This document shows, in pieces, positions 9,627 through 21,569 of a stretch of DNA of 64,000 bases (position 1 is its first letter; every line of letters starts with the position of its first letter). Both the position numbers and the translations under genes were made by a program. The notes beneath the pieces were generated by a model. The model saw nothing but the letters and a program-made list of their open reading frames with translations, made no database searches and had not been told where the DNA came from. This DNA is from Paenibacillus sp. SYP-B3998. Its GTDB lineage: Bacteria; Bacillota; Bacilli; Paenibacillales; NBRC-103111. The DNA is taken from contig NZ_JAAIKC010000005.1 of assembly GCF_010820665.1 (NCBI RefSeq), positions 248,001 through 312,000 on the forward strand, written 5' to 3'.

Positions 9627-9876
9627 AACCTAGATAATCTTGTTGTTGTCTAGTAATTCTATCATTTACGTTCGAATCTATTTTTTTATATTAAAATTGA
9701 CCGATGGTTTATTTACAAATAATTCATTTAATAGTAATATATTACATAAGCTTTATGGGATTTACATCACGTTTGACTAGCATAAAGCTTTACTAAATCC
9801 TTTTGAAAGGAGTGGTGTGTACCTAGTTTTCATAGTTTTAAAGTCCAACAGGCAAGTAAAAAATGATGGGAGATGA

Positions 9877-12195
<2,319 letters not shown>

Positions 12196-12213
12196 GATTT
12201 TCTAAATGCTTAG

Positions 12214-12255
12214 AAAGAGACAAGCGGCGCTTTTTGCCGGGCTTGTCTCTTTTTA
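12214..12255 (+). terminator. M4 protease terminator
   Basis: AGAGACAAGC pairs perfectly with GCTTGTCTCT and is followed by TTTTT. Confidence 0.85.
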
Positions 12256-12308
12256 ATTTTCTAAAGGTGGTCAATTCGTTTAAGAAACAAAGAAAGCAAT
12301 AAGCTCCT

Positions 12309-12354
12309 TGACTAAACTAATATAGTTAGTTATTATGCTAATATAGATAGTTAC
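12309..12354 (+). promoter_or_regulatory. Promoter with overlapping TetR-type operator
   Basis: The -35 TTGACT (12309-12314) and -10 TATTAT (12332-12337) are 17 bp apart. Between them lies a perfect inverted repeat AACTAA-TATAG-TTAGTT (12316-12332). A near copy, CTAATATAGATAGTTA, lies 21 bp further on (12339-12354), one helical turn times two. A repressor here would block RNA polymerase; the TetR gene two genes down is the obvious candidate. Confidence 0.65.
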
Positions 12355-12367
12355 TGGAGGCGTTTAT

Positions 12368-13093
12368 ATGAAAATTACTCGTAATGGTGCTTTGTATCAA
12401 CTGGCTTTTATGCCGCGGTTATTCCCAGTAAATTGCTACTTCGTGGAGGAAGAAAAGGAGTTAACGCTAATTGACGCGGCGATGCCTTTTAGCGTGAAGG
12501 GAATACTGGGAGCAGCATCTCAAATTGGCAAGCCGATTACGCGTATTGTACTGACCCATGCTCATGGTGATCATATCGGCGCCTTGGATGGTTTGAAAAA
12601 AGTGCTGCCGGAGGCAACCGTCTACATCTCCCGAAGAGATGCGAAGCTGCTTGCAGGGAGTAAGGAGCTAGAAGCGGGCGAGCCTCAGCTGCCGATTAAA
12701 GGAGACGTGCCGAAGTCGGTGCAGACTAGGCCGGATGTACTCTTGCAGGATGGCGATCGAATCGGCTCCTTGCAGGCTGTTGCCGCTCCAGGGCATACGC
12801 CGGGGATGATGGCCTTCCTTGACGTGCGAAGCCGTGCTTTAATCGCAGGCGATGCCTTCCAAGTACGCGGGGGTGTTGCCGTGTCCGGCGTGATGAAATT
12901 GTGGTTTCCCTTCCCCGCTATGGCCACGTGGAATAAACAAGCTTCATTAACGAGTGCACGCAAGCTCCGGGAGATGAAACCGAGCCTTCTCGCTGTTGGA
13001 CACGGACACATGATTGAAAATCCGCTGCCTATTATTGATAAAGCTTTGGAAGAAGCAGCTAAACATATTAAACTAGAAGCATCGAGCATCTAA
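12368..13093 (+). CDS. MBL-fold metallo-hydrolase
   Basis: A 241-residue metallo-beta-lactamase-fold hydrolase. The zinc motif is intact: THAHGDH (H64, H66, D68, H69), then GHTPG and AGDAF further along and a late GHGH. The substrate is not predictable from sequence; relatives cut thioesters, lactones or phosphodiesters. It has a GGAGG ribosome site and lies 16 bases upstream of a TetR gene, under the promoter-operator described above, so the pair is probably an inducible operon. Confidence 0.85.
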   Translation: MKITRNGALYQLAFMPRLFPVNCYFVEEEKELTLIDAAMPFSVKGILGAASQIGKPITRIVLTHAHGDHIGALDGLKKVLPEATVYISRRDAKLLAGSKELEAGEPQLPIKGDVPKSVQTRPDVLLQDGDRIGSLQAVAAPGHTPGMMAFLDVRSRALIAGDAFQVRGGVAVSGVMKLWFPFPAMATWNKQASLTSARKLREMKPSLLAVGHGHMIENPLPIIDKALEEAAKHIKLEASSI

Positions 13094-13109
13094 GAGACGA
13101 GGGGTAAAT

Positions 13110-13679
13110 ATGGCATATCGACAAGGTTTGGATACAGAATCGGTTTTGCAGGCGGCTATTGAAATAGCTAACCTTCATGGCGTTGAGCAAGTAACGCTAG
13201 CTGCGTTGGCTGCTAAGTTGAATGTGAAAACACCATCTTTATACAATCACATTAAAGGCTTGCCAGGTCTTAGGAAGCAATTGTCTCTACTGAGCTTAAC
13301 AAGGATTAAGGAAGCGATGGTAGAAGCAGTCCTCGGCAAATCAGGGGATGATGCGCTTTTAGCGGCTGGCTTCGCTTATGTTACTTTCGCTAGGCAGCAG
13401 CCGGGTCTATATGATGCTATGGCTTCGCTTCCAGACTTCGGAGATCCAGAATTACAGCAGGCCAGCAGTCAAGTAGTTGAGTTTGTTTTAAGGCTCTTGG
13501 AGCCCTATGAAATGTCTGAGGATGATGCGCTGCATGTGGTACGAGGATTTCGCAGCGTACTACACGGCTTCGCTTCCTTGGAGCTTAAAAATGGCTTCCG
13601 GATGGAGTTAGAGCGCGATGAAAGCTTTAGGCGCTTGTTGATTGCCTATTTAAGAGGGCTGCGTACAGCCCAAAGTTGA
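13110..13679 (+). CDS. TetR-family regulator (WHG-type C-terminal domain)
   Basis: A 189-residue repressor. The N-terminal helix-turn-helix spans about 8-55 (VTLAALAAKLNVKTPSLYNHIKGLPGLRKQL). The C-terminal half with VVRGFRSVLHGFASLE fits the TetR_C_33/WHG ligand domain. It follows the MBL gene by 16 bases and probably autoregulates the pair through the inverted repeat at 12316-12332. The inducer is unknown. Confidence 0.85.
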   Translation: MAYRQGLDTESVLQAAIEIANLHGVEQVTLAALAAKLNVKTPSLYNHIKGLPGLRKQLSLLSLTRIKEAMVEAVLGKSGDDALLAAGFAYVTFARQQPGLYDAMASLPDFGDPELQQASSQVVEFVLRLLEPYEMSEDDALHVVRGFRSVLHGFASLELKNGFRMELERDESFRRLLIAYLRGLRTAQS

Positions 13680-13792
13680 AAAAAGCGTAAGAATGCCGGT
13701 TTATTGGCCAGACAAGGCTTTTTGTGCTTTTTTATAGGGGATTAATGGATGAAGGCAATCCCAATACATTCTACCTGTACCGAAGAAATGCA

Positions 13793-13821
13793 TTGACACA
13801 CAAATGCCCATTGCTTACAAT
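13793..13821 (+). promoter_or_regulatory. Sigma-A-type promoter of the glp leader
   Basis: TTGACA (13793-13798) and TACAAT (13816-13821) have a 17-bp spacer, a consensus-like promoter. Just downstream ATGAA and TTCAT form a small dyad that could be a divergent cre (CcpA) site, although the central CG of cre is missing. Confidence 0.7.
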
Positions 13822-13844
13822 GAAGTCAAGTTCATACATGTGAC

Positions 13845-13914
13845 GGAGAACAGGAGACTCACCTAGGTTGCGCATCTTATAGATGACGCAATTTATGTGA
13901 GCTTTTTGTTTTTT
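13845..13914 (+). promoter_or_regulatory. glpP leader: GlpP-type antitermination site and terminator
   Basis: The motif GGAGAACAGGAGA (13845-13857) abuts a terminator. Its stem has CTCAC/GTGAG, TTGCG/CGCAA and CATCT/AGATG blocks, and ends in TTTTTGTTTTTTT. The same motif sits immediately before the terminator ahead of glpD, so it is the likely GlpP recognition element. About 200 bases without a clear feature separate it from glpP. Confidence 0.65.
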
Positions 13915-14112
13915 TAAAGCAGCCCAATGGACATAGTCGTCGATATGGCTTTTTTTTCCTAGATGGCTTGCTATTCCGTCGAAGTTATTTATATGTTAAC
14001 GTGGTTGTAGTAAGTGGTTTCCTCGTCTGGTTACTTATGCAATTCAGATAAAGAAACGCAATCACAAGGGTAGTTCCCATGGTTCCGGGATACTCGGAAT
14101 GGAGAGACTGAA

Positions 14113-14670
14113 ATGTCATTAGAGCAACAACGTATTTTACCAGCCATACGAAAAATTAAAGATATGGAGAAGCTTTTCCAATCTCCGTTTACCTATATTG
14201 TCCTACTGGACAGTCATATCGGGCAGCTCAAAAGTGTAGTAGATCTTGCCAGATCCCACGGGAAAAAGCTGTTACTTCATGCGGACCTTATTGAGGGTTT
14301 GAAGAATGACGAGTTTGCGGCTGAATTCCTTTGTCAAAATATAAGGCCCGCGGGTCTTATTTCGACACGTGCTAGTGTCATTACAAGAACAAAACAGAAT
14401 GGGCTGCTGGCCATCCAACGTCTTTTTCTGTTGGATAGCAGTGCATTAGATAAGAGCTACACACTGTTGGAGCGTTCGAAGCCAGACTTCATAGAGGTAC
14501 TTCCGGGGGTGATCCCGCATATCATTACCGAAGTGAAAGAGCGGTCGGGCATTCCGATATTCGCAGGAGGCTTGATTCGTTCGGTCAATGATGTGGAGAG
14601 TGCTTTGCAGGCTGGAGCTACGGCTGTCACGACATCGAATAAAGATTTGTGGAAACATTACGGCAGCTAA
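14113..14670 (+). CDS. glpP: Glycerol-3-phosphate-responsive antiterminator GlpP
   Basis: A 185-residue GlpP-family protein. In Bacillus subtilis GlpP binds glycerol-3-phosphate and leader RNA so that transcription passes terminators in front of glp genes. The family fold is barrel-like; here the segments YIVLLDSHIGQL, ADLIEGLKNDEFAAEFL, PDFIEVLPGV and PIFAGGLIRS are the recognisable conserved blocks. GGAGAG precedes the ATG. It heads glpP-glpK-glpD, and its own leader carries a candidate target, which implies autoregulation. Confidence 0.9.
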   Translation: MSLEQQRILPAIRKIKDMEKLFQSPFTYIVLLDSHIGQLKSVVDLARSHGKKLLLHADLIEGLKNDEFAAEFLCQNIRPAGLISTRASVITRTKQNGLLAIQRLFLLDSSALDKSYTLLERSKPDFIEVLPGVIPHIITEVKERSGIPIFAGGLIRSVNDVESALQAGATAVTTSNKDLWKHYGS

Positions 14671-14673
14671 TGA

Positions 14674-16191
<1,518 letters not shown>

Positions 16192-16234
16192 ACCCATGAT
16201 GTGATAAGATATCATTATAAGTTCATATTCGGTT

Positions 16235-16297
16235 GGAGACCAAGGAGAAACCACAACGACCTCTACGTGCAGACGTAGAAGGTGTGTTGTGGTTTTT
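16235..16297 (+). promoter_or_regulatory. glpD leader: GlpP-type antitermination site and terminator
   Basis: GGAGACCAAGGAGA (16235-16248) runs straight into a terminator formed by AACCACAAC/GTTGTGGTT with an inner CTACGT/ACGTAG stem and a T run. The arrangement parallels the glpP leader. Binding of GlpP would be expected to allow read-through into glpD. Confidence 0.7.
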
Positions 16298-16341
16298 GTA
16301 TTTTCTACACATTTTCTACACGTTAGAAGGGAGAGAGTGAG

Positions 16342-18039
16342 ATGACACAAAAACAAGCATACGGATTTTCTGGATTGCAAAGAACGGAATTGCTGAGCAA
16401 GATGTCGGAACAAACGTTTGATCTGATCGTAATTGGCGGGGGAATTACGGGGGCAGGTATCGCATTGGATGCACAAAGCAGAGGACTTCGCACTGCGCTT
16501 GTGGAGATGCAAGACTTTGCGGCTGGAACATCGAGCCGTTCGACGAAGCTCGTGCATGGAGGTCTGCGTTATTTGAAGCAGCTTGAAGTAAAAGTGGTTG
16601 CAGAAGTGGGCAAAGAACGCGCTATTGTTTATGAAAACGGACCTCATGTGACAACGCCGGAGTGGATGCTGCTTCCTTTTTATAAAGGGGGGACATTTGG
16701 CAAGTTTTCGACTTCGCTTGGCTTGCGTATGTATGATTTCTTAGCAGGTGTCAAGCGTTCGGAACGCAGACGGATGTTCCGCCCAGAAGAGACGCTCGCG
16801 CATGAGCCGCTATTGAAGAAAAACGAGCTTAAGGGTGGCGGCTATTACGTAGAGTATCGGACAGACGATGCGCGGTTGACGATTGAAGTTATGAAAAAAG
16901 CGGTTGAGCTTGGCGTTGTAGCGGTCAACTACGCTAAAGTCGAGGAACTGCTCATGAAGGATGGCAAGCTGGTTGGTGTGCGGGTTGCCGATCAGATGGA
17001 TGGACGAACGGGGCATGGCGCTTCTTACGCCCTTTACGCGAGTAAAATCGTTAATGCGGCAGGACCATGGGTAGATACGCTTCGAGAGATGGATCATTCG
17101 AAGCGCGGCAAGACACTGCATCTAACCAAAGGGGTGCATCTGGTGTTCGATCAGAGCCGATTCCCGCTGCAGCAGGCCATTTACTTTGATACGCCAGATG
17201 GACGAATGGTGTTTGCGATTCCGCGGGATGGCAAAACCTACATCGGAACGACGGATACGAACTATAAAGGGGATATCGTAAACCCCCGAATTACGGTTGC
17301 AGATCGTACTTATGTGCTGCGTGCGGCTAATGAAATGTTTCCGTCCCTCGGGTTGACGGAAGCTGACGTGGAATCGAGTTGGAGTGGGCTGCGCCCACTG
17401 ATCCATCAAGAGGGCAAAGATCCTTCTGAGATTTCCCGACGCGACGAAATCTTCATTTCCGATTCCGGCCTCATCTCGATGGCTGGAGGCAAGTTGACAG
17501 GCTACCGCAAGATGGCGGAGACGGTCGTGGACAAGATCGCCGCCATGCTAACGGCGGAAGGGAAGGCGCCGGCGGCTCTGGCGCCGAGTCGTACGCGGAC
17601 GCTGCCAATCTCCGGCGGCGACGTGGGCGGCTCAGCGAAGCTGGCGTCGTTCTTGCAAAGCAAGGTCAGCCAAGGCCTGCGGCTGGGACTGACCGAGTCT
17701 GAGGCTGCGCTGCTCGCGCGTCGATATGGCTCCAATGTGGACGCCGTATTCGAGCTGCTAGAGCGCTATCGGGGCGAAGCTGCGGAGCGGGGCTTACCTG
17801 CCGCCGTGTTCGCTGCGCTCGTTTACGCGATTGAGTGCGAGATGGTCGTGAAGCCGACGGATTTCTTTATCCGCCGCACGGGCGCCCTCTTCTTCGACAT
17901 CGCGTGGGCCAAACAATGGAAGGCGCCAGCAATTGCCTTCTTAGCCGAGCGTTTCGGCTGGGATGAAGTGCAGACGAGGATTTACACAGCAGAGTTAGAT
18001 CAGTTGCTTCACGAAGCGGTGAATCCGCTGGAAGCTTAA
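16342..18039 (+). CDS. glpD: Aerobic glycerol-3-phosphate dehydrogenase
   Basis: A 565-residue FAD enzyme that oxidises glycerol-3-phosphate to dihydroxyacetone phosphate and passes electrons to menaquinone at the membrane. The FAD-binding motif IVIGGGITGAGIALDA lies at about 29-45, and GTSSRSTKLVHGGLRYL follows. The C-terminal domain (about 400-560) matches the GlpD alpha-helical cap. The gene is preceded by the leader terminator and ends at a strong terminator, completing conversion of glycerol to glycolysis intermediates. The 3' third is GC-richer than the rest. Confidence 0.94.
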   Translation: MTQKQAYGFSGLQRTELLSKMSEQTFDLIVIGGGITGAGIALDAQSRGLRTALVEMQDFAAGTSSRSTKLVHGGLRYLKQLEVKVVAEVGKERAIVYENGPHVTTPEWMLLPFYKGGTFGKFSTSLGLRMYDFLAGVKRSERRRMFRPEETLAHEPLLKKNELKGGGYYVEYRTDDARLTIEVMKKAVELGVVAVNYAKVEELLMKDGKLVGVRVADQMDGRTGHGASYALYASKIVNAAGPWVDTLREMDHSKRGKTLHLTKGVHLVFDQSRFPLQQAIYFDTPDGRMVFAIPRDGKTYIGTTDTNYKGDIVNPRITVADRTYVLRAANEMFPSLGLTEADVESSWSGLRPLIHQEGKDPSEISRRDEIFISDSGLISMAGGKLTGYRKMAETVVDKIAAMLTAEGKAPAALAPSRTRTLPISGGDVGGSAKLASFLQSKVSQGLRLGLTESEAALLARRYGSNVDAVFELLERYRGEAAERGLPAAVFAALVYAIECEMVVKPTDFFIRRTGALFFDIAWAKQWKAPAIAFLAERFGWDEVQTRIYTAELDQLLHEAVNPLEA

Positions 18040-18073
18040 CGCCAGCGACGATTAGCCTTCATTTATATATTGT

Positions 18074-18123
18074 AGCGTTAACAACCCGCCATCCTAAGAA
18101 AGCGGGAGGTTAACGCTTTTTTT
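18074..18123 (+). terminator. glpD terminator
   Basis: AGCGTTAAC/GTTAACGCT plus an inner CCCGC/GCGGG stem, followed by seven T residues. Confidence 0.88.
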
Positions 18124-18216
18124 ATGTCGTTGTTTTGGCGGACAGTAGCAATTAAATCTGAATCCATACGCGAAGGGCCTTTATGTATTCGGTAGTTCCA
18201 ACGCAAAAATAAACAT

Positions 18217-18260
18217 AAAGAGCCTCCCTTGTGCTATTATGCCTAAGGGGGGTTCTTTTA
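18217..18260 (+). terminator. Hairpin upstream of the VTT-domain gene
   Basis: AAAGAGCCTCCCTT pairs with AAGGGGGGTTCTTTT across a 14-base loop. It may be a second backup terminator or a leader attenuator of the next gene. Confidence 0.55.
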
Positions 18261-18301
18261 CCGCTCATTACTAGTTTAGCAGGAGTAGGTGTTTCTCGCA
18301 T

Positions 18302-18889
18302 ATGGGAATTTCAGAGTTTATGTCGTATCTGACCGAAGAAAATTTAATGATGCTGTTGGGAAAATATCGATCTCTGGGGCCTTTCCCAGGCATTTTGTTA
18401 ACTTTTATGAAATCATTCGTTCCACCGCTGCCAACACTTCTGATTATCAGTGTGAATGCGGCTGTATATGGTTTGTGGTTTGGTTTCTTATATTCGTGGA
18501 TTGGCATTGTAAGTGGGTGCTTAGTTACTTTCCTTATTGTCAAAAAAATCGGCGGACACCCCTTGCTAGAGCGCTGGGTGCAGAAGCCTAAGGTACAGAA
18601 AGGATTGCTCTGGGCCCGTCGCCAAGCCTTTAGCTACGTTTTTATTTTAAGTTTGTTTCCCGTGGGTCCCTTTGTCGTAATCAATATGGCAGCTGCTCTA
18701 GTAGGTATGAAACTGCGGTCTTTTCTGGTGGCTGTCGCATTAGGAAAAGGGGTTATGGTGCTTTCCGTTTCTTTTATCGGATATGACCTGAAACGATTTA
18801 TCGAACATCCATTTCAACTCTTGTACGTTGTTGCATTTGTCGTTCTTTCTTTGATCATCAGCAAAAAAGTAGAGAAACGTTTTGCATGA
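18302..18889 (+). CDS. TVP38/TMEM64-family (VTT-domain) membrane protein
   Basis: A 195-residue inner-membrane protein with about five hydrophobic segments. The core shows the VTT/SNARE-associated pattern: F-P-x-x-x motif in VPPLPTLLIISVNAAVYG, the GxxxG-rich WIGIVSGCLVTFLIVKKIGG, and FPVGPFVVINMAAALVGM. Relatives include B. subtilis YtxB-type proteins and DedA proteins implicated in lipid scrambling or polyprenyl-phosphate recycling. The exact role here is not known. An ATG with a weak AGGAG site well upstream is used as the start. Confidence 0.8.
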   Translation: MGISEFMSYLTEENLMMLLGKYRSLGPFPGILLTFMKSFVPPLPTLLIISVNAAVYGLWFGFLYSWIGIVSGCLVTFLIVKKIGGHPLLERWVQKPKVQKGLLWARRQAFSYVFILSLFPVGPFVVINMAAALVGMKLRSFLVAVALGKGVMVLSVSFIGYDLKRFIEHPFQLLYVVAFVVLSLIISKKVEKRFA

Positions 18890-19221
18890 GTCGAAGGTGT
18901 AATTCCGACTACATTTATTTTCAGATGAATTCTCTTTGTTTCTATAACGGATAGCGTCTGCCCGATAGCACGTTAGAAAACCTCGACAGTGCCCGGGTAG
19001 GGGCTGTCCGCTGTTGTTGGCTGACAAGAAGTTATGCCGTTTACAAAAAACCGCGCCGCCTATAATTAACTAAATATTCGAAATATTAGTATGCTTTTCA
19101 TTTCATTATGGTATAGTGAGTGATAGAAGGGCTTACACACATACAATAGAACGCTGGCCAGCATTCACATCTATAGAGACAGATCCCTTCTACTAGTCTC
19201 TTATATGAAAGGATGAATGTA
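18890..19221. other. Intergenic region
   Basis: A GC-rich hairpin GACAG-GCCC/GGGG-CTGTC (18983-19008) without a T run is the only structure seen. Its role is unclear. The promoter of the following secreted-protein gene should lie at about 19090-19130. Confidence 0.4.
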
Positions 19222-19584
19222 ATGAAAGCGAAGAAGTTAATGATTCTAATGCTAGCTGCTTGTATGCTCTTCATATTCTCTACTACCGCCAGCGCTAATA
19301 CTGTTATAAGCCGTACAGATACCGTTACTGGTCAAGGGACACTGAATATTTCTGGATATTTGTATGTGAAAACCAGCGGCTCCGGAGCCATATTTGCAGA
19401 TGTGTACCGTGTAGTAAACGGTACAGAACAACATGTTGCCAGAGGTTCGCGTATTATCGGCGGGGGTCCCCGTACAGCTAGTTTCAACTTAAGTATCAGT
19501 GGATTATCACAAGACACGTACATTGTCAGATATTCCTACGGCGGGCCGCTTTCAAGTCTAACGATTACTAGTGTCGGGTTCTGA
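19222..19584 (+). CDS. Small secreted protein of unknown function
   Basis: A 120-residue exported protein with a clear signal peptide (KAKKLMILMLAACMLFIF, cleavage after TASA near residue 26). The mature part is about 95 residues rich in Ser, Thr, Gly and Val, without cysteine, and is predicted all-beta. I do not recognise a family. ATG at 19213 overlaps AAAGGA, which is the ribosome site for the ATG at 19222, so the later start is used. It is transcribed alone. Confidence 0.7.
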   Translation: MKAKKLMILMLAACMLFIFSTTASANTVISRTDTVTGQGTLNISGYLYVKTSGSGAIFADVYRVVNGTEQHVARGSRIIGGGPRTASFNLSISGLSQDTYIVRYSYGGPLSSLTITSVGF

Positions 19585-19720
19585 TTCTAATGAAACACTA
19601 GGTCCATAAGTTATAAGAATTTTGCAACCTTGGTAATTTCGCGAGCTGCGATACTTTTCATGTATTGGGGTAAGTCGTAGTATGAGAAATTAAGACACTT
19701 AATCTATATTTTTGGTCGGT

Positions 19721-19785
19721 ATCCGCAATCGGATCATATTTTTGACATTGAAAAATGACAAGAATATGATCCGATAAATTTTTTT
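19721..19785. repeat. Strong inverted repeat with alternative inner pairing
   Basis: ATCGGATCATATT (19728-19740) and AATATGATCCGAT (19763-19775) are a perfect 13-bp inverted repeat followed by a run of T (AAATTTTTTT). The left arm can also pair locally (ATCCG-CAAT-CGGAT, 19721-19733). It could be a terminator for the small secreted protein gene or a regulatory fold. The rest of 19585-19966 shows no gene. Confidence 0.6.
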
Positions 19786-19952
19786 GGAAACCATATAGGC
19801 GGATATTCATCGGTCTATTTTCTTGTCGCTGGGCAGATGTGGCACACGTAGCGTTGGGCCAGTTCTTTTTATTAGAGCTGATGGTGAGGGGGACTTGCAT
19901 TGTCTGTCTATCTGAATTGGTTTAGAATGCGAGATGAGCCATTTTAAGAAAA

Positions 19953-19966
19953 GGAGGCCGCCCTCC
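19953..19966 (+). promoter_or_regulatory. Self-complementary ribosome binding site
   Basis: GGAGG-CCGC-CCTCC directly before the ATG lets the Shine-Dalgarno sequence fold on itself, so translation of the TetR gene should be weak unless the stem is opened. Confidence 0.5.
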
Positions 19967-20563
19967 ATGCCCAAAACCTTAGATGAAAATAAAGAGATGA
20001 TGATCATTCAATCAGCTCGAGAGCTCTTTGGCAAATTCGGCTATAAGAAGACGACGATCGATGACATCGCTCAAGCGGCTAGTATAGCTAAAGGTACGGT
20101 GTATATTTATTTTCAAAATAAAAAGCAACTGCTTGTCCGGATAGGGATGCAATCCCTGCTGCAATCCCAAGATAAGCTCGAGCAGGAGCTAGCGGACAGT
20201 GATGACGAAGCTTGGAAATTCAAGCAAATTATTGCGCGCAGAGCAGAAGATCTATATGCGTTTGCGGAGCAATTTCCTGACGCTTTGGAGATTATTCCTT
20301 TTCTAGAGCATGAGGAGCTGGTACGTGAAGGCGGGGACAAGTATTTTGGCAAAGTGATCAGTATGCTGCACAATACGCTTACAGCTGGCGTAGAGAAAAA
20401 TATTTTCCAAGTAGATGATGTTTCTTCCTTTATTGATAATACCTGTTTTATGTCGCGCGCATTCGAACCGCCCTACAAAAAAGTGGGTTCCCAAGAGCAA
20501 CTCCAACATCATATTCACCTCTATACGGATACGCTTTTGAATAGCATACGGAAGATTAAGTAA
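19967..20563 (+). CDS. TetR/AcrR-family regulator
   Basis: A 198-residue repressor. The N-terminal helix-turn-helix spans about 15-60 (ARELFGKFGYKKTTIDDIAQAASIAKGTVYIYFQNK), which is canonical. The C-terminal ligand domain is not assignable. An upstream in-frame ATG at 19934 lacks a ribosome site, while GGAGG at 19953-19957 fits the ATG at 19967. A perfect inverted repeat 68 bases past the stop codon, ahead of the following genes, is a likely operator. Confidence 0.85.
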   Translation: MPKTLDENKEMMIIQSARELFGKFGYKKTTIDDIAQAASIAKGTVYIYFQNKKQLLVRIGMQSLLQSQDKLEQELADSDDEAWKFKQIIARRAEDLYAFAEQFPDALEIIPFLEHEELVREGGDKYFGKVISMLHNTLTAGVEKNIFQVDDVSSFIDNTCFMSRAFEPPYKKVGSQEQLQHHIHLYTDTLLNSIRKIK

Positions 20564-20630
20564 AACATTGCTGCGTGAAGTGGTGTTTTTTTATTTGACA
20601 AAAGGAGGAAATGAGATTGATTACCTTTAT

Positions 20631-20664
20631 AATGAATAATATATGAATTTAGTCATTATTCATT
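20631..20664. promoter_or_regulatory. Candidate TetR operator
   Basis: AATGAATAAT (20631-20640) and ATTATTCATT (20655-20664) form a perfect 10-bp inverted repeat with a 14-base spacer. TATAAT overlaps its left edge. The TGAAT/ATTCA half-sites resemble those of TetR regulators of the FadR type. Confidence 0.5.
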
Positions 20665-20682
20665 GTGGAGAGGTGTTTATTC

Positions 20683-20834
20683 ATGCCCAGCTCGTTTCAA
20701 GTGATCGAGGTTCCTTGATTTGGTGCGCTAGAGGTACTGCGCCAAACAACCAGACGTTGCGTCCATTGGAGGTCAATGAGGCATTGATTAGCGTGGTGGC
20801 GTCAGGTGTGTTGAAGTCCTGTGATTATGGTTAA
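20683..20834 (+). pseudogene. Broken N-terminus of a zinc-type (MDR) oxidoreductase
   Basis: GGAGAGG is followed by an ATG that opens MPSSFQVIEVP and stops after 11 codons. In another frame the sequence continues NNQTLRPLEVNEALISVVAS then GVLKSCDYG and stops. That resembles the start of quinone oxidoreductase/MDR proteins (PxxxEALIxVxASGVxxxD). Only about 50 codons remain and the catalytic domain is gone. It sits behind the candidate TetR operator. Confidence 0.4.
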
Positions 20835-20852
20835 TGAGGGGGGAGATCAGAA

Positions 20853-21428
20853 ATGGCGAAAATGTCTAATCGATTGTACGAATGGGCATCGTGGAATAAA
20901 GCTTTGCTTTTATTTATACTAGCCCTCGTTTGTTTGATTTGGCTTGATACAGTCAATGCGCCTTTCACGGTATTGCGATTTAGCGAGGTTGCGGGGGGCT
21001 TCCCTATGATCGATCTTTTATGGAATTATGATGTCGAACATGTTGGGCAGTTATTGACAGGTTATGGCGAAGCGGGTCGGAACTATTATTATTATATGCT
21101 TTCTGTTGTGGATATTCCCCTACCGCTCATGTACGGATTTGGGCTTAGTCTGATGATCGCTCAGGTTAGTAAATGGGCTTTGCCAGCAGGGAGAGGGGGG
21201 TATAGGCTCCATATGCTCCCGCTTATCGCTATGTTAGCCGATTACTTGGAGAACATTAGCATCCTGACGCTGCTGCTGCAATACCCCCATCAGCAAGCTT
21301 GGGTAGCGGTGGCAGCAAACCTGTTTACTCTTGTGAAAACAACGCTGACTTCGGCAAGCTTTCTCCTTCTTATCGTACTCCTCGTATTACGTCCTTTGAA
21401 GAAAAGAAGTACCGCTAGAGAGCTTTAA
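20853..21428 (+). CDS. Membrane protein of unknown function
   Basis: A 191-residue protein with four membrane helices (about 17-35, 85-103, 121-142 and 157-177). Two polar loops are conserved-looking: FSEVAGGFPMIDLLWNYD outside helix 1 and ADYLENISILTLLLQYPH. I do not recognise a named family with certainty. Shine-Dalgarno GGGGGGAG precedes the ATG. It may belong to the TetR-controlled unit because it follows the operator and the broken oxidoreductase. Confidence 0.7.
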   Translation: MAKMSNRLYEWASWNKALLLFILALVCLIWLDTVNAPFTVLRFSEVAGGFPMIDLLWNYDVEHVGQLLTGYGEAGRNYYYYMLSVVDIPLPLMYGFGLSLMIAQVSKWALPAGRGGYRLHMLPLIAMLADYLENISILTLLLQYPHQQAWVAVAANLFTLVKTTLTSASFLLLIVLLVLRPLKKRSTAREL

Positions 21429-21496
21429 CCATCATTGCCCTCCATATTCTCTTTACATCGATAGAACATCCTAGAAGACCATCGAGCAGCAAGACA

Positions 21497-21542
21497 AGAG
21501 GCGATCTCTTCCTGATTGAATATCAGGGAAAAGATCGCCTCT
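21497..21542. terminator. Bidirectional terminator between convergent genes
   Basis: AGAGGCGATC/GATCGCCTCT with an inner TCCTGA/TCAGGG extension. It serves the membrane protein gene and the GyrI-like gene. Confidence 0.8.
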
Positions 21543-21569
21543 GTAGTTTATTGCAGATTGCTTAATAAT

